DNA of 48,223 nucleotides from Paracoccaceae bacterium (lineage in GTDB: Bacteria > Pseudomonadota > Alphaproteobacteria > Rhodobacterales > Rhodobacteraceae), in NCBI GenBank assembly GCA_002683685.1, contig NYTV01000132.1, positions 1 to 48,223 of the forward strand. Reading direction: 5' to 3'. Under the pieces are notes generated by a model. It made no database searches and was not told the origin of the DNA. It saw only the letters and a program-made list of their open reading frames with translations. The translations under genes and the position numbers were made by a program. Below, piece after piece: positions 36,570 to 47,570 of this stretch. Numbering within the stretch: the first letter of the stretch is position 1; every line of letters begins with the position of its first letter.

Positions 36570-38686
36570 TATTTACCTCCTGCGATGGACACCCAAGTGA
36601 CCAAAGCTGCGATTCCGATGACCATGCCGAAAGCATAGGTGAAAATATAACCCGACTGCATGCGGCCAGCCCATTTGGTGAAAAATGGGATGATCCCCAT
36701 GGCCAGACCGTTAATGCCGCCATCAATGATTTTACCATCTCCGATTTTCCACAAGCACCGCCCCAACCATTGCCCCGGGCGTACGAGAAGCGCGTCGTAG
36801 ATTTCATCAAAATACCATTTGTTGAGTAGGAAACGGTAGAGCACAGGATTGCTCTCAGCCACGCGGCGTGGCAGGTCAAGCTTGGTCATATAGAATGCCC
36901 AAGCCCCCAAAAAGCCCAATATCATCGCGATAAATGGAGATAATTTAACCAACCAATGGACGTGATGCGCATCGTCCAGCACGGTGTTGCTTGGCGCCAT
37001 ATAAATCGCGCCGCGGCCCAGCTTGTCCTCAGCGCTGTCGTGCCCCGTATCATGACCGGCCGCATCATCGCTTTCAGTACTGGCTGTGGCGGCATGGGCT
37101 GGCGCAATCAGATGAAACCCACCCTCAGCATGGTCAGCGTCATGACCGGAATTTGCCTCAACAATGCCGAAGAAGACTTCCACCTTATGATGATCTCCAA
37201 AAAACGGCTTGTAAAAGACCATGCCAGAGAAGATCGCCCCAACCGCCAGCACCGCAAGGGGCACCAACATAACCTTAGGGCTTTCATGGGCATGCTCATG
37301 GGTATGTGTGTCGCCACGCGCCGCGCCAAAGAAGGTCAGGAACATCAAGCGCCAGCTATAAAAACTGGTGAACATCGCCGCGATAACCAACATCCAGAAG
37401 GCATAGCCTCCCATTGTTCCTGCGTAGGCACTCTCAATCACCGCATCCTTCGACAGGAACCCGGCAAATCCGTAATGCGTGAGCGGAATACCCACACCCG
37501 TAATCGCCAGCGTCCCAATCATCATGGCCCAGAACGTATAGGGCAGCTTTTTGCGCAAACCACCATAATTGCGCATATCTTGCTCGTGATGCATGCCGTG
37601 AATGACCGAACCGGCACCCAAAAACAGCATCGCTTTAAAGAAGGCATGGGTCAAAAGATGGAACATCGCCACGGAATAGACACCCAGGCCCGCAGCCACG
37701 AACATATAGCCCAGCTGTGAGCAGGTTGAATAGGCAATCACCCGTTTGATGTCATTTTGGACAAGACCGACAGTCGCTGCAAAGAAGGCCGTTGAAGCGC
37801 CCAGAAAGACGACAAAACTCATCGTATCGGGTGCAAATTCCATAATGGGAGACATGCGGCAAACCAGAAACACCCCGGCTGTGACCATAGTCGCCGCGTG
37901 GATCAAGGCAGACACAGGCGTAGGGCCTTCCATCGCATCGGGCAACCAGGTGTGCAGGATAAGCTGTGCCGATTTGCCCATCGCGCCGACGAATAGCAGG
38001 AAGGCAATCAAATTCGCCGCGTTCCATTCACGCCACAGAAAGTGCAACTCCATCGTCGCCAATTGCGGGCCGATCAGAAAGATATCCTCAAACTTGATGC
38101 TATCGGCCACAAGATAAAGGCCAAAGATGCCTAGCAAAAATCCGAAATCACCAACCCGGTTGACCACGAAAGCTTTGATTGCAGCCGCCCCAGCGCTTTG
38201 TTTGCGGATATAAAACCCAATCAACAAATAAGAGGCCACGCCGACCCCTTCCCAGCCAAAGAACAGCTGCAACAGGTTGTCTGAGGTCACCAGCATCAAC
38301 ATGGCAAAAGTGAAAAACGACAGATAGGCAAAGAACCGCGGGCGATAACTTTCGCCATCGCGGAAATGATCGTCATGAGCCATATAGCCCATGGAATAAA
38401 GATGCACCAAGGCCGAGACGGTGGTGATCACAATCAACATGATCGTCGTGAGACGGTCCATGCGAATGGCCCAATCGGTCGACAGGGTTCCGCTCTCAAT
38501 CCAGCGCAGAATATGGATGCTTTCAGTCTGTCCGTCAAAGCTAAGGAACAAAGCCCAAGACAAGATCGCCGAAAGAAACAACAGAGCGGTGGTCAAAACC
38601 TGCGCTGCTTTATCGCCAATAACCCCATGACCGAAGCCTGCAATCAGAGCCCCCACCAATGGGGCAAAAAGGAGTATAGTTTCCAT
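36569..38686 (-). CDS. nuoL: NADH-quinone oxidoreductase subunit L, with His/Asp-rich insert
   Basis: NuoL is the distal antiporter-like pump, with the long lateral helix along the membrane arm. The 705-residue protein has [18 protein letters not shown] and [50 protein letters not shown] and [15 protein letters not shown] follow. It is longer than E. coli NuoL (613 residues) mainly because of the region at about 450-570. This holds two low-complexity segments, a His-rich patch ([13 protein letters not shown]) and a His/Asp/Ala-rich stretch ([14 protein letters not shown]), before the lateral helix. Confidence 0.97.
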   Translation of the reverse strand: METILLFAPLVGALIAGFGHGVIGDKAAQVLTTALLFLSAILSWALFLSFDGQTESIHILRWIESGTLSTDWAIRMDRLTTIMLIVITTVSALVHLYSMGYMAHDDHFRDGESYRPRFFAYLSFFTFAMLMLVTSDNLLQLFFGWEGVGVASYLLIGFYIRKQSAGAAAIKAFVVNRVGDFGFLLGIFGLYLVADSIKFEDIFLIGPQLATMELHFLWREWNAANLIAFLLFVGAMGKSAQLILHTWLPDAMEGPTPVSALIHAATMVTAGVFLVCRMSPIMEFAPDTMSFVVFLGASTAFFAATVGLVQNDIKRVIAYSTCSQLGYMFVAAGLGVYSVAMFHLLTHAFFKAMLFLGAGSVIHGMHHEQDMRNYGGLRKKLPYTFWAMMIGTLAITGVGIPLTHYGFAGFLSKDAVIESAYAGTMGGYAFWMLVIAAMFTSFYSWRLMFLTFFGAARGDTHTHEHAHESPKVMLVPLAVLAVGAIFSGMVFYKPFFGDHHKVEVFFGIVEANSGHDADHAEGGFHLIAPAHAATASTESDDAAGHDTGHDSAEDKLGRGAIYMAPSNTVLDDAHHVHWLVKLSPFIAMILGFLGAWAFYMTKLDLPRRVAESNPVLYRFLLNKWYFDEIYDALLVRPGQWLGRCLWKIGDGKIIDGGINGLAMGIIPFFTKWAGRMQSGYIFTYAFGMVIGIAALVTWVSIAGGK

Positions 38687-38692
38687 AACGCC

Positions 38693-38998
38693 TTACCCTT
38701 TCATTACGTTGACGTCTTCAACGTCAATCGAGCCTTTGTTACGGAAGAAACAAACCAAAATCGCCAAACCAATTGCAGCTTCAGCGGCCGCCACGGTCAA
38801 TACAAACAGTGTGAAAATCTGCCCAACGTAGTCACCAAGAAAGGCTGAAAAAGCAACAAAGTTGATATTCACGCTCAGAAGCATCAATTCGATACTCATC
38901 AACAAGATGATGATATTTTTGCGGTTCAGAAACAGCCCGAAGATTCCAATCACAAACAGGGCCGCCGCGACGGCCAGATAATGTTCAAGTCCGATCAT
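38693..38998 (-). CDS. nuoK: NADH-quinone oxidoreductase subunit K
   Basis: NuoK is a three-helix membrane subunit of complex I with conserved Glu residues in the proton path. The 101-residue protein contains [29 protein letters not shown] and [16 protein letters not shown], in which the two intramembrane Glu are visible. It overlaps nuoJ by four bases and lies six bases before nuoL. Confidence 0.97.
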   Translation of the reverse strand: MIGLEHYLAVAAALFVIGIFGLFLNRKNIIILLMSIELMLLSVNINFVAFSAFLGDYVGQIFTLFVLTVAAAEAAIGLAILVCFFRNKGSIDVEDVNVMKG

Positions 38999-39600
38999 AG
39001 TCCCTGCCCCGGTTTTACATCTTTCAATTCCATAGCTTTGGCTGGATCACGCATCATCTGCGCAACCACGTCTTGACGCTTGACGTCAACCCGATGGCGC
39101 AGCGTCAAGACAATCGCCCCAATCATAGCCACCAAAAGAACCAGTCCAGCCAGTTGGAAAATCAAAATATAGTCATCATATAATATGACACCCAGCTCGC
39201 CTGTATTGGTGCCAGAGCCAAATTGCGCGGCCAAACGCCCCTCGTAACCTACCGAATAGTCCCAAACGCCGAACGCAAACATCAGCTGTATCAATACGAT
39301 TACACCGATCACCAAACCCAGCGGCAGATATTTCGCCATCTCCGCTTTCAATTCCGCAAAATCCACATCAAGCATCATCACAACAAAGAGGAACAATACC
39401 GCAACGGCCCCGACGTAGACGATGATCAGCAGCATGGCCACAAACTCCGCCCCCAGCAGAACAAAGAGGCCCGCGGCCGAGAGAAACGCCAAAATCAGCC
39501 ACAAAACCGAATGCACCGGGTTGCGCGCCACGACCGTGAAAATGCCCCCGATCAGAGTAGACATTGAAAATGCGTAAAACGCGAGTTCCGCGATACCCAT
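38995..39600 (-). CDS. nuoJ: NADH-quinone oxidoreductase subunit J
   Basis: NuoJ is a five-helix membrane subunit with the conserved pi-bulge helix. The 201-residue protein has [54 protein letters not shown], the family core at about residues 25-80. A hydrophilic C-terminal tail includes a short [11 protein letters not shown] segment. It overlaps nuoK (ATGA). Confidence 0.97.
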   Translation of the reverse strand: MGIAELAFYAFSMSTLIGGIFTVVARNPVHSVLWLILAFLSAAGLFVLLGAEFVAMLLIIVYVGAVAVLFLFVVMMLDVDFAELKAEMAKYLPLGLVIGVIVLIQLMFAFGVWDYSVGYEGRLAAQFGSGTNTGELGVILYDDYILIFQLAGLVLLVAMIGAIVLTLRHRVDVKRQDVVAQMMRDPAKAMELKDVKPGQGL

Positions 39601-39621
39601 CGTAATTCCTTCCCTTAGCCG

Positions 39622-40116
39622 CTAGCGATATGGTGCGTCGAGTTCAAGATTGCGGGCAATCTCTGCTTCCCAACGGTCGCCATTTTCTAACAGTTTGGAT
39701 TTATCGTAAAATAACTCTTCGCGCGTCTCGGTTGAGAATTCAAAATTCGGCCCCTCAACAATCGCATCCACCGGGCAGGCCTCTTGGCAAAACCCGCAAT
39801 AAATGCATTTCGTCATATCTATATCGTAACGGGTGGTGCGTCGGCTGCCATCGTCGCGCGGCTCGGCGTCAATCGTTATGGCCTGAGCCGGGCAGATCGC
39901 TTCGCAAAGTTTACAAGCAATGCAGCGTTCTTCCCCATTTGGATAGCGGCGCAAAGCATGTTCGCCGCGGAACCTCGGGCTTAAAGGCCCTTTTTCATGT
40001 GGGTAGTTTAATGTCGCCTTTGGCCGGAAAAAATATTTCATGCCCAATTTGAACGCAGCCCAAAAATCTTGCAACAAGAAATATTTGACCCCACGGGTAT
40101 AATCAATATTTGCCAT
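39622..40116 (-). CDS. nuoI: NADH-quinone oxidoreductase subunit I
   Basis: NuoI holds two [4Fe-4S] clusters (N6a, N6b) that pass electrons toward the quinone. The 164-residue protein has two full ferredoxin motifs, [12 protein letters not shown] and [12 protein letters not shown], with the amphipathic N-terminus typical of the alphaproteobacterial/mitochondrial form. I take the ATG at 40116 ([18 protein letters not shown]); the longer frame to 40188 overlaps nuoH. It follows nuoH by four bases. Confidence 0.97.
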   Translation of the reverse strand: MANIDYTRGVKYFLLQDFWAAFKLGMKYFFRPKATLNYPHEKGPLSPRFRGEHALRRYPNGEERCIACKLCEAICPAQAITIDAEPRDDGSRRTTRYDIDMTKCIYCGFCQEACPVDAIVEGPNFEFSTETREELFYDKSKLLENGDRWEAEIARNLELDAPYR

Positions 40117-40120
40117 TGGT

Positions 40121-41158
40121 TTAGCCTCCCACTGTCCAGCGGGCATAGACGCCCCAGAACCAACCGAATTTCGCTGCAAATGCCACAAAGACCACCCAGA
40201 CCAAAGAGAAGGGCAGAAATACTTTCCAGCCTAACCGCATCAGCTGATCGTAGCGATACCGCGGCACCAGGGCCTTGACCATGGCAATCAGGAAAAAGAA
40301 GATTGCCATTTTCCCGACCATCCAGACAGGACCATCAGCGATGAAAGGCACAGGTGAAGCCCAGCCACCGAAAAACAACAAGGTGATCAGAGCGCACATT
40401 AAGAATATCGCAATATATTCACCCGCCATGAAGAGCAAAAACGGCGTCGACGAATATTCCACCTGATATCCCGCCACAAGCTCCGACTCTGCCTCAGGCA
40501 AATCGAAAGGCGGACGATTGGTTTCTGCCAAGGCGCTGATGAAAAACAAAAAGACCATTGGAAAATGGGGAATGAAATACCAGTTAAAAAAGCCCAAATC
40601 ACCATTCTGCGCTGCTACAATTGCGCCGAAATTCATTGATCCGGTCGAAATAATCACCCCGATAATGATCAAGCCCATTGAGACCTCATAGGAAATCATC
40701 TGCGCCGCAGAGCGCAGCGAGCCGAGGAACGGGTATTTCGAGTTCGAGGCCCAACCTCCCATTATCACGCCATAAACTTCCAAAGAGGACACCGCGAAAA
40801 CAAACAGCAAGGCCACATTTATATCAGCCAACACCCAGGTATGGTTGAAGGGGATCACGGCCCAAGCCAACATCGCCAAAACAAAAGACACAAGCGGCGC
40901 CAATATAAAGACCGGACGATCAGCGCCCGCAGGAATGACAATTTCCTTAACCACATATTTCAATGCATCGGCCACGGTCTGCAGCAGGCCAAACAATCCT
41001 ACAACATTTGGCCCGCGCCGCATCTGCACCGCGGCCCAGATTTTCCGGTCGCCATAGACCAAAAACAGCAAGCTGATCATCACAAAGCCAACCACTGCAA
41101 GGGTCTGTCCCAAAAGGATCACAGCGACCCCCAGGTTGGTGGTAAAGAATTCGTTCAT
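40121..41158 (-). CDS. nuoH: NADH-quinone oxidoreductase subunit H
   Basis: NuoH forms much of the quinone chamber and links the two arms of complex I. The 345-residue, eight-helix protein has [26 protein letters not shown] near residue 34 and [24 protein letters not shown]. The acidic loop [26 protein letters not shown] and the C-terminal [19 protein letters not shown] follow. Its start overlaps the stop of the small gene at 41155 (ATGA). Confidence 0.97.
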   Translation of the reverse strand: MNEFFTTNLGVAVILLGQTLAVVGFVMISLLFLVYGDRKIWAAVQMRRGPNVVGLFGLLQTVADALKYVVKEIVIPAGADRPVFILAPLVSFVLAMLAWAVIPFNHTWVLADINVALLFVFAVSSLEVYGVIMGGWASNSKYPFLGSLRSAAQMISYEVSMGLIIIGVIISTGSMNFGAIVAAQNGDLGFFNWYFIPHFPMVFLFFISALAETNRPPFDLPEAESELVAGYQVEYSSTPFLLFMAGEYIAIFLMCALITLLFFGGWASPVPFIADGPVWMVGKMAIFFFLIAMVKALVPRYRYDQLMRLGWKVFLPFSLVWVVFVAFAAKFGWFWGVYARWTVGG

Positions 41159-41412
41159 ACCTCTGGTATCCCTCGTTCCCTGCGCACAGCAGTGCTGATT
41201 TTCGCCTGAATATCGGCCAACACGTCAGCCGGGTCATTTGATGGGCTGTAAACCGTATCTTGTATAAAAATACCAGCCTTCCCTGCATGGTTTTTCGATG
41301 AAACTACCACTCTGCGTGCTCTAGGGCCTGTGATGGCCCCATGACCGTGCCAAGTCGCGTCAAACTTGGGGCCGCAACAGCGGTCCAGCCGATCCATCAA
41401 AGCCAAGCCCAT
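41155..41412 (-). CDS. Small uncharacterised protein between nuoG and nuoH
   Basis: This is an 85-residue protein starting [20 protein letters not shown] at 41412. I do not recognise a family. The middle [31 protein letters not shown] looks like a compact beta-rich fold; the last 30 residues form an acidic then helical tail. Four bases separate it from nuoG and its stop overlaps nuoH, so it is made as part of the operon. Unidentified reading frames at this place are known in nuo clusters of related bacteria. A role in complex I assembly is only a guess. Confidence 0.7.
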   Translation of the reverse strand: MGLALMDRLDRCCGPKFDATWHGHGAITGPRARRVVVSSKNHAGKAGIFIQDTVYSPSNDPADVLADIQAKISTAVRRERGIPEV

Positions 41413-41416
41413 GAGA

Positions 41417-43435
41417 TTACTCCGCCGCAAGAGGCGCAGATTTGCGCGCTTTGGCATTGGCAGAAAGCTCCGCCATCAAGGCACTGGCCCGTGCAATCGG
41501 ATTGCTGAGATAATAATCGCTTATCGCCTGCCCAAAATCACCCTGACCAATTTTTCCACCCGAAACGGCCTGCCATTCATTTTCTGGCACCATATCAAGC
41601 GCGGCCAAATGAGGCGCAGCAGCGATCATGTGATTGCGCAACTGTGCCAAAGTGTCAAAGGGCAAAGCCGCGCCCAATTCAGCCGAGAGCGCCCGCAGAA
41701 TGGCCCAGTTCTCCTTGGCGTCACCGGGGGCAAATCCAGCGCGCTGCGCCAATTGTGGCCGCCCTTCGGTATTGACGAAAATACTGTTTTCCTCGGTATA
41801 GGCCGCCCCTGGCAGGATGATATCGGCCCGATGCGCGCCGCGATCGCCGTGACTGCCTTGATAAATCACAAATGCCCCTGGCGCGATGTCCAGTTCATCC
41901 GCACCCATGTTGTAGATCACCTCGGCGCCATCAAGCGCGGCCGTGAGCCCTCCATCCGTGGTGCATCCCAAGTCCATTGCGCCAACCCGTGCCGCTGCTG
42001 TGTGCAGGATCATGAGTTTGCTCGCAGTTTTTTCGCAAAGCTCCATCGTGGCCGCCAAAACCGCCACGCCATCTTCGCCTTGCAAAGCCGCCTGCCCCAG
42101 AACCACCACTGACGGTTGCTCCAGAACCGCCTTGTAATCTCTCTTGAGCAAGCCCTGCAGATCAGCGCACCCTGTGCCCACATGCACATAGCCATAGGTC
42201 AGATCGACTGGCTCACCAATCAAACCAATTGTGGCGCCACGGCTCCAAGCCTTGCGGATGCGGGCATTAAGGACCGGCGCTTCACTTTTCGGATTCGTGC
42301 CAATCAACTGGATCATCTGCGCAGTTTCGAGATCCTCAACCCGGGCAGTGCCGACATAGGCGCTCCGATTGCCCGCTGGCAATTGCGCCCCATCGGTCCG
42401 GCATTCAATTTTGCCGCCAAGACCAGATATCACCTGCTGAAGCGCATAGGCCGCCTCAGTCGAGACCAGATCGCCCACCAAAGCGGTCACTTGTTTGCTC
42501 GCCATCGCCGCAGCCGCTGCTGCAAGCGCTTCCGGCCAAGTCGCAGGACGCAATTTTCCCGCCTCGCGAATATAGGGCCGGTCCAAGCGCTGACGGCGCA
42601 AACCATCCCAAACAAAACGCGACTTATCGGCAAGCCATTCCTCGTTCACCCCATCATGGTTGCGCGGCAAAAACCGCATCACTTCGCGGCCCTTAGTGTC
42701 GACGCGGATGTTAGATCCAAGCGCATCCATGACATCAATGGAATCTGTTTTGCTCAACTCCCAAGGACGGGCCGTGAACGCATAGGGTTTGGAAACCAAA
42801 GCACCAACAGGGCAAAGATCAATTATATTTCCCTGCAAATTGCTGTCGAGCGTTTGACCGAGATAGCTCGTAATTTCAGAATCTTCACCGCGCCCAGTTT
42901 GGCCCATCTGGGTGAGTCCGGCCACTTCCGATGTGAAGCGCACGCAGCGGGTGCAGGAAATGCAGCGGGTCATATGAGTCTCGACCAGAGGTCCCAAATC
43001 CAAATCCTCAGTCGCCCGCTTGGGCTCACGGAATCGGCTGAAATCCACACCATAAGCCATGGCTTGATCTTGCAGATCGCACTCTCCGCCCTGATCACAG
43101 ATTGGGCAATCCAACGGGTGGTTGATGAGCAAAAATTCCATCACCCCTTCCCGAGCTTTTTTCACCATCGGAGAATTGGTTTTGACAACCGGCAATTGCC
43201 CTTCCGGGCCGGGGCGTAGATCGCGCACCTGCATCGCGCAAGAGGCCGCGGGCTTCGGCGGCCCGCCCACGACTTCCACCAGACACATGCGACAGTTTCC
43301 AGCGATGGTCAGACGCTCATGGTAACAAAAACGTGGCACCTCAACCCCGACCTGTTCACAAGCTTGGATTAACGTCATCGCGCCGTCTACTTCAATTTCT
43401 TGATCGTCGATGATGATTTTTCGCAGGTCAGACAT
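41417..43435 (-). CDS. nuoG: NADH-quinone oxidoreductase subunit G (75-kDa-type)
   Basis: NuoG carries the electron-relay clusters N1b, N4 and N5. The 672-residue protein has the [2Fe-2S] motif [40 protein letters not shown] holds the His-Cys cluster N5, and [14 protein letters not shown] with DLCPVGAL holds N4. A molybdopterin-like domain follows without cofactor residues, and no extra N7 motif is seen, as in the mitochondrial type. The C-terminus is Ala-rich. Confidence 0.97.
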   Translation of the reverse strand: MSDLRKIIIDDQEIEVDGAMTLIQACEQVGVEVPRFCYHERLTIAGNCRMCLVEVVGGPPKPAASCAMQVRDLRPGPEGQLPVVKTNSPMVKKAREGVMEFLLINHPLDCPICDQGGECDLQDQAMAYGVDFSRFREPKRATEDLDLGPLVETHMTRCISCTRCVRFTSEVAGLTQMGQTGRGEDSEITSYLGQTLDSNLQGNIIDLCPVGALVSKPYAFTARPWELSKTDSIDVMDALGSNIRVDTKGREVMRFLPRNHDGVNEEWLADKSRFVWDGLRRQRLDRPYIREAGKLRPATWPEALAAAAAAMASKQVTALVGDLVSTEAAYALQQVISGLGGKIECRTDGAQLPAGNRSAYVGTARVEDLETAQMIQLIGTNPKSEAPVLNARIRKAWSRGATIGLIGEPVDLTYGYVHVGTGCADLQGLLKRDYKAVLEQPSVVVLGQAALQGEDGVAVLAATMELCEKTASKLMILHTAAARVGAMDLGCTTDGGLTAALDGAEVIYNMGADELDIAPGAFVIYQGSHGDRGAHRADIILPGAAYTEENSIFVNTEGRPQLAQRAGFAPGDAKENWAILRALSAELGAALPFDTLAQLRNHMIAAAPHLAALDMVPENEWQAVSGGKIGQGDFGQAISDYYLSNPIARASALMAELSANAKARKSAPLAAE

Positions 43436-43437
43436 AT

Positions 43438-43872
43438 CTACTTCGCTTTCAGCAATTTTCCGATCGCAGAGCCTGCTTCAATTTCAGCAAGCCCCAAGGT
43501 GCAATAGGTCGCGGGTTGGTCAGGAATAACCCCATGATCTGCAAGCCGCTCTTGAGCAACACTCAAAACACGCTTTTTTTTCATAGGATCGTTAACAAAG
43601 GCGGACACCTCTTGGGCCGAATAGCCGAGCGATTGCGCCTCTGCTTCGAGGGATTTAACTTTTAACCAAGCCTTCAGCATCCGAGCAGAGATACTGGGAC
43701 AGGTTTTACGGATCACATTGGCCATAGAAATCGCAATCAACCCTTCGTTGAGCGCTTCCTCCTGGGCCAAACCTTTCGCTGCAACAACCGGCCCAGGCAC
43801 ACAGCACAGCGCAATGGCGCAGGCTTTCAGCATGGTACGCATATCAGCAGGAGATGAAGCGATCCGGGTCAT
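43438..43872 (-). CDS. DUF5333-type protein with signal peptide, in the nuo operon
   Basis: This is a 144-residue protein. A hydrophobic segment ([22 protein letters not shown]) near the start reads as a cleavable signal peptide, so it is probably periplasmic. The remainder is helical with two conserved-looking Cys (RKTCPSI, ATYCTLG) that may form a disulphide. It resembles the DUF5333 family, which I associate with Rhodobacterales nuo clusters. It sits three bases after nuoF and two before nuoG. ATG 43842 is an alternative start. The function is unknown. Confidence 0.72.
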   Translation of the reverse strand: MTRIASSPADMRTMLKACAIALCCVPGPVVAAKGLAQEEALNEGLIAISMANVIRKTCPSISARMLKAWLKVKSLEAEAQSLGYSAQEVSAFVNDPMKKKRVLSVAQERLADHGVIPDQPATYCTLGLAEIEAGSAIGKLLKAK

Positions 43873-43875
43873 CTG

Positions 43876-45171
43876 TTACTCAGCCGCCATGCCAGGCCGG
43901 GGACGGCGTTTATGGGCGATCCGGTCCTCAATATCGTCACGAAAATGTCGGATAAGCCCTTGAATGGGCCAGGCGGCTGCATCCCCAAGGGCGCAAATTG
44001 TATGGCCTTCCACCTGTTTGGTGACATCGAGCAACATATCAATTTCGTCAGGTTCCGCATCTCCGGTCACCAACCGCTCCATCACGCGCATCATCCAGCC
44101 TGTGCCTTCGCGGCACGGCGTGCATTGACCGCAGCTTTCATGCTTGTAAAACTTGGCCAATCGCCAAACAGCTTTGACCACATCCGTCGACTGATCCATC
44201 ACAATGACCGCCGCAGTGCCCAGGCCTGAACGCTGTGCCCGGAGCCAATCAAAATCCATAATCGCATCTTGCCGCATCACTGAGCCGGGCAGCATCGGCA
44301 CGGAGGATCCGCCCGGAATAACGGCTTTGAGATTGTCCCACCCGCCGCGGATTCCGCCGCAATGCTTGTCAATCAGCTCGTCAAATGGGATCGACATCTT
44401 CTCCTCAACCACGCAAGGATTGTTCACATGGCCAGAAATTGCAAAAAGTTTGGTGCCCGTATTGTTCGGGCGGCCAAAACCTGAGAACCAGGCACCACCC
44501 CGGCGCAAAATCGTGGGCACCACCGCGATAGATTCCACGTTGTTCACTGTGGTCGGACACCCATAAAGCCCCGCCCCCGCTGGAAACGGAGGTTTCATCC
44601 TTGGCATGCCCTTCTTGCCCTCAAGGCTCTCCAAAAGCGCTGTTTCCTCACCACATATATAGGCGCCCGCCCCGTGATGCAGATAAATGTCGAAGTCCCA
44701 ACCCGATTTGGCCGCATTCTTACCGACCAAGCCGGCGTCATAGGCCTCATCAATCGCCGCCTGTAGCGCTTCTCGTTCGCGAATATATTCGCCGCGAATA
44801 TAGATATAGCAGGCATTGGCATTCATCGCGAAAGAGGCAATTAAGCAGCCTTCGATCAGGGTATGCGGATCATGACGCATGATTTCACGATCTTTGCAGG
44901 TGCCCGGCTCGGATTCATCAGCATTTACGACCAAATAGGACGGACGGCCATCGCTTTCTTTCGGCATAAAGGACCATTTCAACCCCGTTGGGAAGCCTGC
45001 CCCGCCACGACCGCGCAGGCCCGAGGCCTTCATCTCATCAATGATCCAATCACGGCCCTTTTTGATCAAAGCGGCCGTGCCATCCCAATGGCCCCGCGCC
45101 TTGGCACCTTTCAAAGTGCGCTCATGCATCCCGTAGAGATTGGTGAAAATACGATCTTGATCTTTCAGCAT
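43876..45171 (-). CDS. nuoF: NADH-quinone oxidoreductase subunit F
   Basis: NuoF binds FMN and NADH and holds cluster N3, the electron entry point of complex I. The 431-residue protein has [21 protein letters not shown] (NADH), [19 protein letters not shown] (FMN), and [16 protein letters not shown] with HTICALGD (the four N3 Cys). It is full length. The flanking genes are both small and uncharacterised (DUF5337, DUF5333). Confidence 0.97.
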   Translation of the reverse strand: MLKDQDRIFTNLYGMHERTLKGAKARGHWDGTAALIKKGRDWIIDEMKASGLRGRGGAGFPTGLKWSFMPKESDGRPSYLVVNADESEPGTCKDREIMRHDPHTLIEGCLIASFAMNANACYIYIRGEYIREREALQAAIDEAYDAGLVGKNAAKSGWDFDIYLHHGAGAYICGEETALLESLEGKKGMPRMKPPFPAGAGLYGCPTTVNNVESIAVVPTILRRGGAWFSGFGRPNNTGTKLFAISGHVNNPCVVEEKMSIPFDELIDKHCGGIRGGWDNLKAVIPGGSSVPMLPGSVMRQDAIMDFDWLRAQRSGLGTAAVIVMDQSTDVVKAVWRLAKFYKHESCGQCTPCREGTGWMMRVMERLVTGDAEPDEIDMLLDVTKQVEGHTICALGDAAAWPIQGLIRHFRDDIEDRIAHKRRPRPGMAAE

Positions 45172-45176
45172 TTCAT

Positions 45177-45404
45177 TCAGCCTTTATCTGCATCGCGGCG
45201 CGCACGCCAAATTTGAAAAGTGACAATAAGCGACCAAACCATCGCAGCCATAACGGCTAAATCCAGCAACAGCATGTAACGGCTTGAAATATCAAGCTGT
45301 ACAGCGGCCCACTGCATGCCAAGCCAAATCAGCATCGCGCCGGCAATGACCAGACTGGCTGTCCGGCCCTTCTTGGCTTGGATATGATCTTTTTGACTAT
45401 GCAT
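45177..45404 (-). CDS. DUF5337-type small membrane protein between nuoE and nuoF
   Basis: This 75-residue protein has a positively charged N-terminus ([12 protein letters not shown]) and two membrane helices (about residues 16-34 and 42-63). A basic tail ([10 protein letters not shown]) ends it, giving a hairpin with both ends cytoplasmic. It resembles DUF5337, seen in Rhodobacterales nuo operons. It lies five bases before nuoF and 47 after nuoE. Possible roles are complex I assembly or an accessory subunit, both from context only. Confidence 0.72.
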   Translation of the reverse strand: MHSQKDHIQAKKGRTASLVIAGAMLIWLGMQWAAVQLDISSRYMLLLDLAVMAAMVWSLIVTFQIWRARRDADKG

Positions 45405-45451
45405 TCTGTGTTTGATCTTTCAACTATTTGTCTTTGCCGGGAGGCGCTTTG

Positions 45452-46243
45452 TTACTTCGCAGCTTTCGCCTTGGCGGTTTTGGTCTTCGCTGCGGCCTTC
45501 GCTTTGGCCTTGGGCGCGGTCTTTGATTTTGCAACCTTACCCAACCAAGGGGTCAAAAGCGGCACTTCGCTTCCATCAATCCGTTTGACCGTATCGCCCA
45601 AGTCCACAGCCAATTTCACAGATGCGTTGAAAGCCGCTTTGCCCGCCTCATGGTCTTGCAATGAGGTCAACCCCGTGGCCGGCTCCGCAGCATAGCGGCC
45701 CGTTTGCGAACCGGGTGTCGGCACCTCGCCTGCGGCCAATTGATCAATCAGATCAGCGAATTTTTCAGCTGTAAGATCTTCATAGTAATCTTTACCAATC
45801 TGAACCATCGGCGCATTGGCGCAAGCGCCCAAACACTCCACCTCTTCCCAGCTGAACTTTCCATCCTCGGAAATAACATGTGGTTTGCTGGCAATTTTCT
45901 CTTTGCAAACGGATACCAAATCCTCTGCGCCGCAAATCATACATGTGGTGGTCCCGCATATTTGAAAATGCGCGATCTGGCCGACGGGCTGAAGCTGGAA
46001 CATGAAATAAAAGGTCGCAACCTCGAGAACCCGAATGTAGGCCATGCCCAAAAGATCAGCCACCGCCTCAATTGCCGGGCGCGTCAGCCAGCCTTCTTGC
46101 TCCTGGGCGCGCCACAACAAAGGGATCACGGCGCTGGCCTGCCGGCCCTCGGGAAATTTGGTCATCTGCGCCTCTGCCCAAGCCTGATTGGCAGGTGTGA
46201 AAGCAAAGGCGCTGGGTTGATCTGCGTGTAGACGACGAAGCAT
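45452..46243 (-). CDS. nuoE: NADH-quinone oxidoreductase subunit E with lysine/alanine-rich tail
   Basis: NuoE carries cluster N1a beside FMN. The thioredoxin-like domain (about residues 20-165) has its four Cys in [14 protein letters not shown] and [10 protein letters not shown]. At 263 residues it is about 100 longer than E. coli NuoE. The extra part includes [18 protein letters not shown] and ends in a low-complexity Ala/Lys stretch ([20 protein letters not shown]), probably disordered. It follows nuoD after a short gap that holds a 17-codon frame. Confidence 0.96.
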   Translation of the reverse strand: MLRRLHADQPSAFAFTPANQAWAEAQMTKFPEGRQASAVIPLLWRAQEQEGWLTRPAIEAVADLLGMAYIRVLEVATFYFMFQLQPVGQIAHFQICGTTTCMICGAEDLVSVCKEKIASKPHVISEDGKFSWEEVECLGACANAPMVQIGKDYYEDLTAEKFADLIDQLAAGEVPTPGSQTGRYAAEPATGLTSLQDHEAGKAAFNASVKLAVDLGDTVKRIDGSEVPLLTPWLGKVAKSKTAPKAKAKAAAKTKTAKAKAAK

Positions 46244-46259
46244 ATTAGGCCCCTGTAAT

Positions 46260-46313
46260 TTAAGCGTTCAAAGACGCGGCATAGATTTCGTAAGCAACGG
46301 CGCGGTATGTCAT
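46260..46313 (-). other. 17-codon reading frame between nuoD and nuoE
   Basis: An ATG at 46313 overlaps the nuoD stop as ATGA and opens [17 protein letters not shown], ending 16 bases before nuoE. The overlap resembles the true couplings elsewhere in this operon, and the frame fills most of the gap. It could be a coupling peptide that keeps ribosomes moving into nuoE, or chance. No ribosome site beyond the coupling is visible. Confidence 0.3.
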
Positions 46314-47521
46314 CGGTCTATCTCTCCAAAGACCACATCCATTGTGCCAATGATGGCCGCCACATCTGCCAGCTGGTGCCCTTTGCAGAGGTAATCCATG
46401 GCTTGAAGGTGCAAAAAGCCCGGCGCCCGTATTTTGCTGCGATAGGGTTTATTCGTACCGTCTGCCACCAGATACACCCCGAATTCACCCTTTGGCGCTT
46501 CAACAGCCGCATAGACTTCGCCCTCGGGCACATGGAAACCTTCGGTGTAAAGTTTGAAGTGATGAATCAAAGCTTCCATCGACTGCTTCATCTCGCCGCG
46601 TTTTGGCGGGGTCATTTTTCCGCGTGCCATTACATCGCCCGGCTCCTCGCGCAATTTGCCAATCGCCTGTTTGATAATCGAAACGGATTGGCGCATTTCT
46701 TCCATGCGGCACAGATAGCGGTCATAACAGTCGCCATTTTTACCAACAGGAATGTCAAACTCAAACTCGTCATAGCATTCATAGGGCTGCGCGCGACGCA
46801 GATCCCAAGCCAAGCCAGAGCCGCGCACCATAACACCGCTAAAGCCATATTTCTGAATGTCGTCTTCAGTCACAACGCCGATATCTGCGTTACGCTGCTT
46901 GAAAATCCGATTTTCAGTTAACATCGTGTCGATGTCCTGCAAAACCTCTGGGAAGATCTGGGCCCATTCTTCGATATCATTAAGCAGAGCATCTGGCAGG
47001 TCTTGATGCACCCCGCCGGGGCGGAAATAGGCCGCATGCAAACGCGCACCACAGGCCCGCTCATAAAAGATCATCAACTTTTCGCGCTCTTCAAACCCCC
47101 AGGTTAAAGGCGTCATCGCCCCCACATCCATCGCTTGCGTCGTGACATTGAGCAAATGGTTGAGCACGCGGCCAATTTCAGAATAAAGCACCCGGATAAG
47201 GCTGGCGCGCCGCGGCACGAAAGTACCGGTGAGCTTTTCAATCGCCAAACACCAAGCGTGCTCCTGGTTCATCGGTGCCACATAGTCTAGCCGGTCAAAA
47301 TAGGGCAAGTTTTGCAGATAGGTCCGGCTTTCCATCAGCTTTTCTGTGCCGCGGTGCAACAGGCCAATGTGCGGATCGCAGCGCTCTACAATTTCACCAT
47401 CCAATTCCAACACCAGCCGCAACACACCGTGCGCCGCCGGGTGCTGTGGACCAAAGTTGATATTGAAATTGCGAATTTTTTGCTCGCCCGTCAAAGCGTC
47501 GTCAAATTTGGAGCCGTCCAT
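46310..47521 (-). CDS. nuoD: NADH-quinone oxidoreductase subunit D (49-kDa-type)
   Basis: NuoD lines the quinone-binding site. I chose the ATG at 47521 with GGGAGG nine bases upstream, giving 403 residues; the longer frame to 47635 is rejected. [24 protein letters not shown] near residue 20 contains the quinone-site His. [22 protein letters not shown]-like [17 protein letters not shown] and the C-terminal VFGEIDR are all diagnostic. It is a stand-alone NuoD, not a C-D fusion. nuoC is not seen within the window. Confidence 0.97.
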   Translation of the reverse strand: MDGSKFDDALTGEQKIRNFNINFGPQHPAAHGVLRLVLELDGEIVERCDPHIGLLHRGTEKLMESRTYLQNLPYFDRLDYVAPMNQEHAWCLAIEKLTGTFVPRRASLIRVLYSEIGRVLNHLLNVTTQAMDVGAMTPLTWGFEEREKLMIFYERACGARLHAAYFRPGGVHQDLPDALLNDIEEWAQIFPEVLQDIDTMLTENRIFKQRNADIGVVTEDDIQKYGFSGVMVRGSGLAWDLRRAQPYECYDEFEFDIPVGKNGDCYDRYLCRMEEMRQSVSIIKQAIGKLREEPGDVMARGKMTPPKRGEMKQSMEALIHHFKLYTEGFHVPEGEVYAAVEAPKGEFGVYLVADGTNKPYRSKIRAPGFLHLQAMDYLCKGHQLADVAAIIGTMDVVFGEIDR

Positions 47522-47537
47522 TATGCACCTCCCTTTT

Positions 47538-47553
47538 GGCCAAATTTTTGGCC
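47538..47553. promoter_or_regulatory. Palindrome just upstream of nuoD
   Basis: GGCCAAA and TTTGGCC form a perfect 7-bp inverted repeat with a 2-base centre, GGCCAAATTTTTGGCC. It lies 17 bases before the nuoD ATG, right beside its ribosome site and after the sulfotransferase stop (47571). With almost no loop it is more likely a protein-binding site than an RNA hairpin, and may mark an internal promoter or operator. Confidence 0.4.
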
Positions 47554-47570
47554 GATGATGATCTGAGTTG

